This document shows, one piece after another, positions 1 through 9,498 of a stretch of DNA of 64,000 nucleotides. A program made the position numbers and the translations under genes. The stretch covers positions 43,192-107,191 of the forward strand of contig CAUUCF010000002.1 in assembly GCA_963543695.1 (NCBI GenBank), read 5' to 3'. Positions within the stretch are counted from its first letter, which is position 1. Each line of letters starts with the position of its first letter. The notes beneath the pieces were generated by a model. That model worked only from the letters and a program-made list of their open reading frames with translations, made no database searches and was not told where the DNA came from. Source of the stretch: CAUUCF01 sp963543695. Its GTDB lineage: Bacteria > Pseudomonadota > Gammaproteobacteria > UBA9339.

Positions 1-1485
1 CGCCACTAAATTTACTAAAGTTAATCTCTGCTGGAAATAAACCAAATTAGGCCCAGGACAAACTGCCGTAGTTGCTTTAGCATCAATTCCTCGTTTTAAA
101 AAAGCTCCTCCAGCTAAATCGTTACAAATACAAGATTTAGCTAGTACTTTGTTTCGTTGTCTTTCTTTTTCCGTTTCAGCGAGTTGTAAAGTTTCTAATT
201 CCGCTAACTTTGCTCTTTGATATTCCCGCGAAGCTAAACAAACAGGGTAACTAGTAAAATCGCGATTGAATTTAACAAACCCCTTAGGACAAGGACTACC
301 TGGCCTTCCATCCTGAATCCTAGCCAAACGTTTCTCTTCGCTTAAAGAATTACGCAAATTCCAAAATAATACCCCTAATGGCGAACTTTCACTTAAAAAA
401 ATATCTTCTGTACGTAAATTAGTAAATTTATTTAACGTATCCTCATCCACATTAGTTACCTCTGGAACTAATAAAAACGGCGACCCCCAACCAATTGCGT
501 CTAAATGGTAATGCTCTCTTAAAAATTGATGTTCTTCTGCCGTTCCAACCCCTCCTTGGGCCGTAATCGCAAAATCTAAAGGAGCTTTTAAAACCCGATT
601 TTTTTTCTTTAATAACGCTTCGGCGTAAATTTCCCATAAAAACGTTTTTAATTCTGCTCGTTTATTTTTAAATTCTTCTAGAATAGGTCCCATTAAAGTT
701 CCATCGTTAATAAAAGCATGTCCGCCACAGTTAATTGGTGATTCAAAACGGTATTCTGATACCCAAATCCCTTTTTTCGCTAAAAATTTACCCTGCACTA
801 AAGCCGAACGATAATCACTTACCTTTAAACAAACTTGTTTTGTTAAACGTCCTTCTTCATCTGGATAAAAATCATCTAAAGTAGCTAAATAACTATATAA
901 AAACGGATTAAACCCTGCAGATAAAACGATCATCGCACGCAGATTACTCTTAGCAAAGCCACGTAAAGCTGAAGCCGCCGCCGAAGTTTGGTAATCGACT
1001 TTTTGATCTAATGCTGCTGGATCTAGTTTAGCCATAATATTAGTGTTAATTCTCCCGGGACGTAAGTACTGCTTTAATTGTTTTTGTAAATTTTCTTTTT
1101 CTTGACCGTTTGGTAAATTTAACATCGTACGGTAAAGGCGTTTAACTTCGTGTTCATTCGGTAATAATTGAAAAAAAAGATTCAATTCCGGATCTGCAAA
1201 AGAAACCTGTTTTAAGCGTTCCACTTGTTGATCTACCAATTTTTGTAATAAATTCAAATAAGCAGTCACTCGATGAGCTCGAGGATCACTATCTTGATCG
1301 GTAATTGGTTCGTAAGGCAAATTATATTGCTTACTCCAATATGCCCGCATTTTTTCCAATAAATAATCATCTACTAACGAAATTACCGTATCAATACCGT
1401 ATTTACCTACGAATAAAGCTGAATCTACCGTAAAACCCGTACCCATTACCGGAATATAAAAATGATGTAAAGGATAATGTTCCAT
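1..1485 (-). CDS. Conserved protein of unknown function (5' part, runs off the window)
   Basis: An open frame of 495 codons starts at the ATG at 1485 and is still open at base 1, so the C-terminus lies outside. I know this conservation pattern from uncharacterised bacterial proteins but not a function. Visible blocks are FYIPVMGTGFTVDSALFVGKYG near the N-terminus, NCGGHAFINDGTLMGPILEE in the middle, QGGVGTAEE at residues 310-318, then GWGSPFLLVPEVTNVDE, SPLGVLFWNLR and GRPGSPCPKGF. A Cys-rich KSCICNDLAGGAF follows close to the edge. The QGGVGTAEE segment followed by a GWGSPFL block resembles the phosphate/FMN-binding loops of TIM-barrel flavoenzymes such as nitronate monooxygenase or glutamate synthase. 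That assignment is inference. The start is supported by conserved sequence beginning right at the N-terminus. It is transcribed away from the decayed cassette at 1959. Confidence 0.75.
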   Translation of the reverse strand, partial: MEHYPLHHFYIPVMGTGFTVDSALFVGKYGIDTVISLVDDYLLEKMRAYWSKQYNLPYEPITDQDSDPRAHRVTAYLNLLQKLVDQQVERLKQVSFADPELNLFFQLLPNEHEVKRLYRTMLNLPNGQEKENLQKQLKQYLRPGRINTNIMAKLDPAALDQKVDYQTSAAASALRGFAKSNLRAMIVLSAGFNPFLYSYLATLDDFYPDEEGRLTKQVCLKVSDYRSALVQGKFLAKKGIWVSEYRFESPINCGGHAFINDGTLMGPILEEFKNKRAELKTFLWEIYAEALLKKKNRVLKAPLDFAITAQGGVGTAEEHQFLREHYHLDAIGWGSPFLLVPEVTNVDEDTLNKFTNLRTEDIFLSESSPLGVLFWNLRNSLSEEKRLARIQDGRPGSPCPKGFVKFNRDFTSYPVCLASREYQRAKLAELETLQLAETEKERQRNKVLAKSCICNDLAGGAFLKRGIDAKATTAVCPGPNLVYFQQRLTLVNLVA

Positions 1486-1958
1486 TTTTTTCTCCACTGA
1501 ATCTTTCAATTTAAGATATTTCAAACGACCATAAAATACAACCTTCTAATTTTTCTTAAAAAAATCACCGGAACATGATTAACTTAAAATAGACGACCGT
1601 TTCTAAAAAATTAAGTAATTTAAGCTCAAAATTCTAATGGAATTTCATCGAAAATAAATACATTTCATACGAAAAATTTCAATATGATTTATTATTTTAA
1701 TTAAGCAAGATAAAGTTTTTAGTTAAAAAATTAAACCCCACACTTTATTTTTTTCTTATTACATAACAATTCGTTAAATTAATTTAGCACACGTGTTAAA
1801 GTAAATTTAATTTGATTAACGTAAAAAATTACGATGAAATTAAAGACATTAATGCTGAATTCAACGTTACTGCTTTCTTTTAATCACCAGCAAAGATCTA
1901 ATTTCATAATAATAAAAATCTTTTATAGTCATTTCATTGTTTAACTATGGAAGTTTAA
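1486..1958. other. Intergenic, no gene seen
   Basis: This 473-base AT-rich stretch separates two divergent genes. I see no open frame with a recognisable product. It must hold the promoter of the minus-strand conserved gene. On the plus strand a TATAGT hexamer at 1924-1929 lies about 30 bases before the broken peptide gene at 1959 and could be its -10 box. Confidence 0.5.
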
Positions 1959-2285
1959 ATGAAAAAATTAAATTTATCAGCGTTAGATTTAGTCGTAGGT
2001 GGTGGTAAGAAAAAGCAAGAATGTTACTGCCGTTGTTACCGATAACCATATGTACCTGATCACGTTCATGAAGGCATTTACGTAGAAAAATCCCCTTCCG
2101 TCGGAGATTGTGCTCGTACTTGTATGGTAAATAATCACCTTTATAACGGTTTTATGAATTGCAATACTGAAGATATAAAATGTTCACCTTATTCAAAGCT
2201 CAAAGTATATTATATAGACGTAAAACATTTTATGGTTGGTATATGCAAGATTTTGATGTGTCAATTTTATTATAAAGGAGAATGA
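1959..2285 (+). pseudogene. Broken GG-leader cysteine-rich peptide gene
   Basis: The ATG at 1959 opens MKKLNLSALDLVVGGG, a double-glycine leader of the type cut by C39 peptidases, followed by KKKQECYCRCYR and a TAA at 2043-2045. Reading on in the same frame gives PYVPDHVHEGIYVEK, then DCARTCM and a further Cys-rich tail, up to TGA at 2283-2285. This matches the six-cysteine peptides at 10826-15233 residue for residue in layout (CxCxC, then CxxxC, then C). The stop falls where the homologue at 14943-15233 has Gln (CKRQP), so a CAA to TAA change explains it. The gene lies 4 bases before the decayed partner gene. A product of 28 residues could still be made, so I call it a pseudogene with a small chance of a live short peptide. 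Confidence 0.75.
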
Positions 2286-2289
2286 GTAA

Positions 2290-3804
2290 ATGAATTTTGA
2301 TGCTTTAAAGATAATTAACAATTTAATCTTACAATATAGAAATCAACTCACTAATGGAGAAATGAATGCTTGCGGTGGTTTTAAATTAAAAGATGATTTC
2401 TCACGAAACGATTTAGCTCGCATAAAATTAACGTACGAAGAAGCTACAATCAACGTGTTACATCTATACGGAAACGTATATGGTTTCTTGATAAAAGGCA
2501 ATTACTACTATGTCGGTGATATTGTCGCAGATTTCATAAATACAGAAAATGATGATAAACTAGCTACTTAAAGTTTTATTACCCTTCTTAAAAGTGAGGA
2601 TATAATAGATATACAAATAAAAGAAAATAGTACTACTAAAGAAATTCAAGGACAAATTACAAAACATAATGCCCCAAAAACAACGCAGTCAAAAGTATAT
2701 ATCATAGAAATTAACAGGCAATATGTTAGTCATATGGAAAACTTAGGTCAAAATATTTTCGAAATAAATGGATCTTTTGAAAGTATTTTTAAAGGATACT
2801 TCTCCCAAAACAACTTTATTTATTTTTATTCGTCTGTTCCGAATGTGCTAAAAATTTTTTATTACATCAACAGTTAATTAGTCAATTAACATTTGGGAAT
2901 GATTTATCTCCAACTTTTTGGTTAACGTTTTTAATCGCAGTTCAAAATTGTGGTAACGGAGAAATTAGTTACATCACGAAAGGACCAGCATCGATAAACG
3001 ATGAAATTAGCAAAGAAGCTAAAGAAATTATAAAGAATTATCAATTTGCTCATGAAGCATTTATTGAACAATACGATTATCAACACCTGGCCAAAAAAAT
3101 AGCAACTTCGAAAAAAATTTTCACAGAATTGAAAAATGATATTCAAATGATCTTAAAAGTAGACAAAATTCCTAAATAATTATACGAAGCTTTAAAAAAC
3201 AATCTTCTTCGTGAAGAACAATGTACTAAAATTATAGAATCAATAAATTACGACCAAACCCAAAAAAATAGTTTAAAAAGCGCTGTAAAATAAGCTAAAA
3301 GCACAAGAAAAATACCTCTTTTTCATTAACAGTCAATATTACCAAGATTGTCAAACGTTACTAAATCTTAATCGAAACAGTTTAATAGAAGAAAACTTTA
3401 TTAATCGCATCATACAAAATGCAGGATCAAAAGAACAGTTTATTAATTTGTCATTATACTCGTTAATCTTACTCCAAGGCGACCTTGTAATGACACAAGC
3501 TATTAAGTTTAGCCTCGCAAATGATTTACTAATCGCTTTAACAAAATACGATAAAACTTTACGTCAGTATTGCCGATGTATTAAGGAAATGTACGCAGGT
3601 AAAACCTAAGAACTTTCAACCATAGAAGAAATGCAAAATTCTAAATATGCCTTAATTTTATCAAAACATCTTGAAAAAATAAATCAATTAACTACGCTCG
3701 AAGAAAACATTACTAAAAAATCTTCAGTTTCAGAAGAGCAAAAGGTCAATTCAGAAACTGATGAAGAAAAACCATCTTTTGAACTTACACCTAATTTCCA
3801 ATAA
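2290..3804 (+). pseudogene. Decayed homologue of the 598-aa cassette protein
   Basis: Conceptual translation needs three in-frame stops (TAA at 2569, 3177 and 3607) to be read through. It also needs two single-base frameshifts, one in the A5T6 tract near 2850-2860 and one near 3285-3292. The repaired product of about 500 residues aligns along its length with the N-terminal two thirds of the protein at 12552-14348. Examples are INNLILQYRNQLTNGEMN against INSLINQVRSKLTVGVMN, and NCGNGEISYI against KCGNGLIQYW. All three stops sit where Gln would fit, so CAA to TAA changes are a simple explanation. It ends in an acidic, Ser/Glu-rich tail and has no sign of the Ulp1-like domain of the intact copy. 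The first 93 codons are still open. It pairs with the broken peptide gene 4 bases upstream. Confidence 0.75.
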
Positions 3805-3815
3805 TTTCGATTTTA

Positions 3816-6077
3816 CTAATTATGATCATTCGCTAACTTTTGATAATAATGATCCCAAAATTTACGAAATGGATACCGTTGTAAAATTATTTTCATACGT
3901 TGTTGATTAATAATGATTTGAATACTGCCCGTTTTACTTGTTTCTAAAAATTTCGTACCACTAGCAAAAAAATCACGAAATTTAAAATAAGGGAAACGGA
4001 AACGATTTCGGTAGCCCACCGGAAACAATACCCATTTCGGATGAACTTGATCAAAAAATTTGCTATCCATTGCTCCTTTGCTACCATGGTGAGGTGCTAT
4101 TAAGATATCGCTTTTTAAATCTATGCCCTGTTTTAATAGCGCTTTTTCCCCTCTCTTTTCTAAATCGCCAGGTAATAAAATACTATATCGATCCGTATAA
4201 ACTTTCAACACACAAGAACCATTATTGCCCTTAAAATCATCTGCTTGATACATTTGAAAATGTATCCCCTCCCAAACAAAATGGGGTTCCGTTAGGCACG
4301 ATTTAACGATCGGATGCTGAACTCCTAAACGATCAGGTTCACTCGTAATCATTTCTTGTATCCTTATGTTACCGTTTAACCCTTTTAGTCCTCCACGGTG
4401 ATCGTCATCTCCATGGCTAATAATTACCTTATCCACTTGCTTAATTTTATTAAAGCGTAAAAAAGGTAAAACTATTCGTTCTCCCGCATCACTTGTACCA
4501 ATACTAGGACCTGTATCGTAAATTAAAGTATGCTTAGGAGTTTGAATAATAGCCGACAATCCTTGTCCAACGTCTAATAAAGTAAATTTCAACTGAAAAT
4601 GATTAATTGGCCAAGGAATTAGAAAAAATATGCCGATCAGTTTTAAACGTTTTTTCGGTAGCAAAACTAAAATAACCGCAAATTCGCAAAATAATAATTC
4701 TAACAGATTATTGATCGGGTAATTAACCTGATGCGCAAAAATACTTAATCGCTCTAAAAAATACCAGTTAGCTAATAGTAAATAATGAGCTAAGATTAAT
4801 ATTTTACTCCCTACATACGGGCAAATAATCAACATGAAGATTCCCCCTATACTAAAAGGAATAATCAATAAATTCCACCAAGGAATGCTCAATAACGTAG
4901 TCAACCAAACGATATCATACCATCCTCCAAAAAAATACCCCGTTAAAGGTAATAACATTACTAACAGTTTAAATTGCTCAACGATCGCTAAAAAGGTTTT
5001 GTTTAGTGTTTTTTTTAACAACCGAATTTCCGTGTTCAAAACCCTAAACTCTCGTAAAAATAACAAAATTGCAACTGAACTAAAAGAAAGCCAAAAACTA
5101 AGCGATAAACTGTTGATGGGGTTCATAAAAAGAACGATAAAAATCGATATCTTATAAATTAACCAATTATCGATCGGCAAGAAACAACGTGAACGTAAAT
5201 ACTGAACTAACAAACTAATAAAAGCCCTTTGCACCGGCACGTTAAAACCGGCCAGATAACAATAAAAACCGGTTATGAATAAACTTAGTTCATTACTAAA
5301 ATTTGAAGGGAACCATACCAATTTAAAAACGTAATTAATCCACTTTTGTAACCATTTAAAAATCAAATTAATGTGCAAACCAGAAATAGCAATCAAAAAA
5401 CCAATCCCTGTTACCTGAATAATTTTCCAATCTTCTTGCGTAATTTCGGCATTATTCCCTAAAGTAATGGCTAAAATAACCTTCGCTAATCGACCGTTTT
5501 TTAAATGTTTCTTGACTTTAATTATTAATTTTTCACGCCAAGATAACGACATTTTAGCTAGAAAAAAAAGTTGCTTAACTTCCCCAATCCCTACTATCCC
5601 TCTGATAAAATAATATTTTTCTATATCCATTACCCCGTCGTTCCTATAACCATGAGGAATTTTTAATTTAGTGATTATCCGATAACGATTTTTTAATTCT
5701 ATCGGTGGATCAACAACGTTTCCGTAGTAAAACAGTTTTACCATTACTCCTTTTTTTAGGTCTTGTTTAGCTACCGAATCTACTTTAAAAAGGAAACTAA
5801 TTAAACGAGCATTTTCATAACGTTTAGGTGCTTCCGTTACTACTCCTGTTATCTCTAAAGGTACATCATAAGCTTCAGAAGATAAATGTGGCCGATATCT
5901 AACCGATAATAGACTCCATAAAATACCTAAAGCGAAAAAAAGAGCACCCTTTCCTATTTTATTACGACAAAAAACCTTAACTAAAAGTAACGTAGAAAAA
6001 GTAAACCAACCTACTTGAAAATTAGGTAACCAGTTTAAACTTAACAAACCAAAAATCAACCACCATAAAGGATCCAT
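3816..6077 (-). CDS. comEC: ComEC/Rec2 competence DNA channel
   Basis: ComEC forms the inner-membrane channel that takes in single-stranded DNA during natural transformation. The 753-residue protein has the full family layout. Two N-terminal membrane segments are followed by a soluble OB-like domain (LEITGVVTEAP), then the competence membrane domain with the hallmark IQVTGIGFLIAISGLHINLI. The C-terminal metallo-beta-lactamase domain has LLDVGQG, the metal-binding SHGDDDHRGG (about residues 554-563), LPGDLE and APHHGSKG. The open frame begins with a TTG nine bases earlier; I prefer the ATG at 6077. No good Shine-Dalgarno is visible at either. With the pilus genes at 19732-23165 it supports DNA uptake. 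It lies downstream of pheST but over 100 bases away. Confidence 0.93.
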   Translation of the reverse strand: MDPLWWLIFGLLSLNWLPNFQVGWFTFSTLLLVKVFCRNKIGKGALFFALGILWSLLSVRYRPHLSSEAYDVPLEITGVVTEAPKRYENARLISFLFKVDSVAKQDLKKGVMVKLFYYGNVVDPPIELKNRYRIITKLKIPHGYRNDGVMDIEKYYFIRGIVGIGEVKQLFFLAKMSLSWREKLIIKVKKHLKNGRLAKVILAITLGNNAEITQEDWKIIQVTGIGFLIAISGLHINLIFKWLQKWINYVFKLVWFPSNFSNELSLFITGFYCYLAGFNVPVQRAFISLLVQYLRSRCFLPIDNWLIYKISIFIVLFMNPINSLSLSFWLSFSSVAILLFLREFRVLNTEIRLLKKTLNKTFLAIVEQFKLLVMLLPLTGYFFGGWYDIVWLTTLLSIPWWNLLIIPFSIGGIFMLIICPYVGSKILILAHYLLLANWYFLERLSIFAHQVNYPINNLLELLFCEFAVILVLLPKKRLKLIGIFFLIPWPINHFQLKFTLLDVGQGLSAIIQTPKHTLIYDTGPSIGTSDAGERIVLPFLRFNKIKQVDKVIISHGDDDHRGGLKGLNGNIRIQEMITSEPDRLGVQHPIVKSCLTEPHFVWEGIHFQMYQADDFKGNNGSCVLKVYTDRYSILLPGDLEKRGEKALLKQGIDLKSDILIAPHHGSKGAMDSKFFDQVHPKWVLFPVGYRNRFRFPYFKFRDFFASGTKFLETSKTGSIQIIINQQRMKIILQRYPFRKFWDHYYQKLANDHN

Positions 6078-6188
6078 GTTGATCAATTATCCATGATACG
6101 TTTTACAAAAAAACTGTCAACAATCACGGATAAAGCAGTTTTACTAACGACGTAAAAACTTTTTCAACAAGCAGGTACGTACCTCCGT

Positions 6189-8207
6189 TTATTTTAAATA
6201 TTGTTTTTCAAGATGTTGTTTAATCTCTGCTGTCCAACGGTTAATTTCTTCCGCACTATGCGTATTATTAATTTGATAAACTAAAGTATAAGTAATGTTT
6301 CTCTGCTGATTCTTGATAAAAATATCCTTTAAAAAAACCTGTGAAACCGGATAAGCTTTTAATTTTAAAATTCGATCGATAACTTCCCCAGCTAAAAGAT
6401 CAAAACTTAAAGTTAAGCAAATATCCCTTTTCGTTAAAATTTTTTCCGTAACAGGTTGACAAATCTCTAAACGTTGTAATTTATCGGTCTGCAATTCAAA
6501 ATAAACCGGAGCTAAATGCATTAAATTATTTAGTAACAATAATTTAGGATTAATTTCCCCGCAATAACCGATCGTTTCGCCGTTTTGTTCTATAGCTAAA
6601 GTTTTCTGTCGATGCAATAAAGCAGGCACTTGTGCAGGGACGGTAAAAACCCATTTAACGCCTAAAATACGAGCTAAACCCGCTAACAAGCCTTTTAAAT
6701 ACAATAAATCTACTTTCAATTGCTCCGTTTGAAAATGAACTGGAAAAATAGAACCAACCGCAATTCCCCATAAACGTTCCTGCTCATCACAAATTTGGTT
6801 TTGATCTACGGTTGGTAAAAATACTTTACCCCATTCAAAAGCTTTAATTCGTTCATTTTGAAAGCGTCGATTTTGATCAATTAAGTTAACCGCTTGCAAA
6901 ATCGTATTATTTCTTAATAAAGAATACCCCTTATCACAAGCATTTAAAACTTGAAGATGCGCTTTTAAATCCTCCGCTTGACAAGCATCAATTTGGTTTA
7001 AAGCTTGATTCGAATATAAAGCATCCGTGATAACTTCCGAAAAACCATTTGCGACTAAGTAATGATTAACTATCGCCGCTAACTGTTCAGCAGAGCTTTT
7101 ATTGACCCCACAAACCACCGGAGGAGCCATACTAACCAGCTGATTATAACCGATAACTCTCGCAATTTCTTCTATTAAATCTTCTTTTAATTTAACGTCC
7201 CAAACGCGATGAGTAGGAACCACGACTAAAAGCTCTTGCTCGTTAATCACTTCCATTTTAAACGCTATCCGTTTTAAAATCGATTGTATTTCTAAACTAG
7301 ATAAATTAGTGTCTAACATCGCATTTACTTCGCGAATATCCAGTTTGATCGTTGGTAAACCATACGTTTTTTGATACAATTCACTAACATGACCCTGCCA
7401 ACCTAAACAATTGTAAAGGTATACTGCTCGTTGAATTCCTCTCGTTACCCCACCTAAATCTCCTCCTCGTTCAAAACGAATAGAAGCTAAAGTCTGGATC
7501 CCCAATTTTTTGCTCGTTTTACGTATTGATACCGGATCAAATAAAGCGGCTTCTAAGTAAAAACGTTTCGTTTGCTCATCAACGCTTGCTCCTTTACAAC
7601 CGATCACTCCTGCTACCGATAAAATTTTTTCTTCGTCGGCGATCACCAGACTGTTTTCTGGTAACAATACTGGTACTTCACAAAACAACAAATCTGCTTT
7701 TTCACCCGGATTAGAAAAACGCACCTGTATTTTGCCTTTCACTTTATCGGCGTCATAAACGTGCATCGGTTGACCAATTTCTAAATTAACAACGTTCGTA
7801 ACGTCAATCGGCAAATTGATAACGTTTAGATTACTCACTGATAACATTTTGGCTAAATACGCGGGTAAACAAATGTCTTGACTTTTAACAAATTCGGTTA
7901 AACTAAAAGCCATCGTCTCTTGCTGGGCTAATATCTCAAAATGAGTTATTGGTTTTAACTTAAAATCATCTATCCGTAATTTTTTTAATCCAGTAGCTAA
8001 ACGGCTATTTAATTCTCGAGCAAGCCCTTCATAACAATGATGATCCCCTCGATTAGCTAATAATTCTAAAGTTAACCACCAATCTGCTTCGACGTTTTCT
8101 CGATTTTTTACCTCTAATCCTAAATCTTCAAATAAATCAATAAGCTCGGCTAAACTAATCTGCGGTAAGTCAATAAATCGTTTTAAAATTTCTAGGCTAA
8201 TTTTCAT
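6189..8207 (-). CDS. pheT: Phenylalanyl-tRNA synthetase beta subunit, lacking the tRNA-binding domain
   Basis: The beta chain pairs with PheS to charge tRNA-Phe and carries the editing site. At 672 residues it is about 120 shorter than the usual 790-800. The gap is at the N-terminus. After MKISLEILKRFIDLP and GLEVKNREN the sequence goes straight to LTLELLANRGDHHCYEG, the equivalent of ISVTPNRADCLGI in E. coli. The EMAP-II-like tRNA-binding OB domain (about residues 40-150 in E. coli) is therefore absent. The B3/B4 editing region, B5 domain, catalytic-like core and C-terminal FDX-ACB domain (KRDICLTLSFDLL onward) are present. It overlaps pheS by 4 bases, so the two are co-translated. Confidence 0.95.
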   Translation of the reverse strand: MKISLEILKRFIDLPQISLAELIDLFEDLGLEVKNRENVEADWWLTLELLANRGDHHCYEGLARELNSRLATGLKKLRIDDFKLKPITHFEILAQQETMAFSLTEFVKSQDICLPAYLAKMLSVSNLNVINLPIDVTNVVNLEIGQPMHVYDADKVKGKIQVRFSNPGEKADLLFCEVPVLLPENSLVIADEEKILSVAGVIGCKGASVDEQTKRFYLEAALFDPVSIRKTSKKLGIQTLASIRFERGGDLGGVTRGIQRAVYLYNCLGWQGHVSELYQKTYGLPTIKLDIREVNAMLDTNLSSLEIQSILKRIAFKMEVINEQELLVVVPTHRVWDVKLKEDLIEEIARVIGYNQLVSMAPPVVCGVNKSSAEQLAAIVNHYLVANGFSEVITDALYSNQALNQIDACQAEDLKAHLQVLNACDKGYSLLRNNTILQAVNLIDQNRRFQNERIKAFEWGKVFLPTVDQNQICDEQERLWGIAVGSIFPVHFQTEQLKVDLLYLKGLLAGLARILGVKWVFTVPAQVPALLHRQKTLAIEQNGETIGYCGEINPKLLLLNNLMHLAPVYFELQTDKLQRLEICQPVTEKILTKRDICLTLSFDLLAGEVIDRILKLKAYPVSQVFLKDIFIKNQQRNITYTLVYQINNTHSAEEINRWTAEIKQHLEKQYLK

Positions 8208-9226
8208 ATCGTTCTTCCTAATAATTCTTTAAAAACAGCAGTATTAACCCCATACAAAGTTCTTAAACTAATCGGATAAAACTGCGTAGCTAAACGCGAT
8301 AAACCAAACCCAAAAGCAAATCCCGTAATTTGATTACTATACCCTAAATTTTTTAGTAAGTTAGGATGCACCATTCCCGCCCCAACCACGGTAATCCAAC
8401 CGGCGCCATGACACTTATCGCATCCTTGGGTATTACAAAGATCACAAGCTACATCTGCCCCAATCGATGGTTCTGTATAAGGATAGAATTTAGGTTTAAA
8501 ACGTATTTTACGCTCTTGTCCGTATAGCTCTTTTAGTAAATAAGTCAAAGTCCATTTTAAATGTGATAATTTAACTTTTTTATCTACGTACAACCCTTCA
8601 AATTGGTGGAAGCAAGCTAAATGAGTTGCATCCACCGCTTCATTACGATAAACCCTACCCGGAGAAATGATTTTAATCGGTAAATCTTGCTCCGTACATT
8701 GAGCTAAAATTCTAGCCTGTACCGTCGTCGTATGCGATCTTAATAAATGTTTTTGAGTTAACCAAAAAGTATCTTGAGCATCACGAGCAGGATGATGTTC
8801 CGGAATACATAAAGCATCGAAATTATAAAAAGGCGTTTCTACTTCCGGTCCACTTACTTTTTTAAACCCTAAATTCCTTAAACAAGCACTACATTTCTCC
8901 TCCATGATCGTTAGCGGATGTAAATTACCAAGATCGACTGGGAAACCTGGTAAACTAACGTCTATTGTTTCGGATGTTTTTTGTTGTAATAATTGATTTT
9001 CTAAACGAGTTTTCGCTTCTAAAAATAATTTTTCCATTTCTTGCTTCATTGCATTCAGTTTTTGAGCGAATAACGGTCTTTCTGCATGCGTAATCTCTTT
9101 TAACCGTTGGTATTCCTGCTTAAGCCAACTGTTTTTCCCTAAAAATTTAGCTTTTAATTGATCAAATTCAGTTAAATTTTTTAATTCCGCTAATTTTTGC
9201 CGTAACGTCGATAACAAAGAATTCAT
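8204..9226 (-). CDS. pheS: Phenylalanyl-tRNA synthetase alpha subunit
   Basis: PheS is the catalytic subunit that joins phenylalanine to tRNA-Phe in the cytoplasm. The 340-residue protein has an N-terminal coiled-coil arm (about residues 1-90), then class II synthetase motifs: PLTIMEEK, the motif 2 region GRVYRNEAVDATH and FHQFEGL, and motif 3 GFAFGFGLSRLA. Between motif 2 and 3 is a four-cysteine knuckle, CDLCNTQGCDKC, followed by GAGMVHPNLL. E. coli PheS lacks these cysteines but many other bacterial PheS have them. It is the first gene of the pheST operon and starts at an ATG at 9226. Confidence 0.97.
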   Translation of the reverse strand: MNSLLSTLRQKLAELKNLTEFDQLKAKFLGKNSWLKQEYQRLKEITHAERPLFAQKLNAMKQEMEKLFLEAKTRLENQLLQQKTSETIDVSLPGFPVDLGNLHPLTIMEEKCSACLRNLGFKKVSGPEVETPFYNFDALCIPEHHPARDAQDTFWLTQKHLLRSHTTTVQARILAQCTEQDLPIKIISPGRVYRNEAVDATHLACFHQFEGLYVDKKVKLSHLKWTLTYLLKELYGQERKIRFKPKFYPYTEPSIGADVACDLCNTQGCDKCHGAGWITVVGAGMVHPNLLKNLGYSNQITGFAFGFGLSRLATQFYPISLRTLYGVNTAVFKELLGRTI

Positions 9227-9498
9227 ACTTTACCTAATAATCATTTCATCCTTCTTCTATTTCATAATAGGCTTTAATTATTGTAAAAGCTATTATTTAA
9301 TTAGCTCTAATATAATGAATCTCCACGGCTTATGCAATAAATTAAATGCATTTCATCTATCAAAACTAGTCACCGATCACTCTTGTTTCTTTTGGTTTGA
9401 TTTCCTTTAATTTTTTAATTAAAAAGGATTACCTAAAAAATTTTTACATAATTGTTTCTTAATATGATTTTTGTCAAAAACACTCTCTTTTGTTCATA

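Noticed and set aside
1959..3804. Stop-codon recoding (TAA read as an amino acid)
   Set aside because: Nearly all intact genes in the window end with TAA, so TAA must be a normal stop here. The stops occur only in genes that also have frameshifts.
4834..5157. 107-codon frame inside comEC on the other strand
   Set aside because: It lies antisense to a well-conserved membrane domain, has no start signal and no protein-like pattern.
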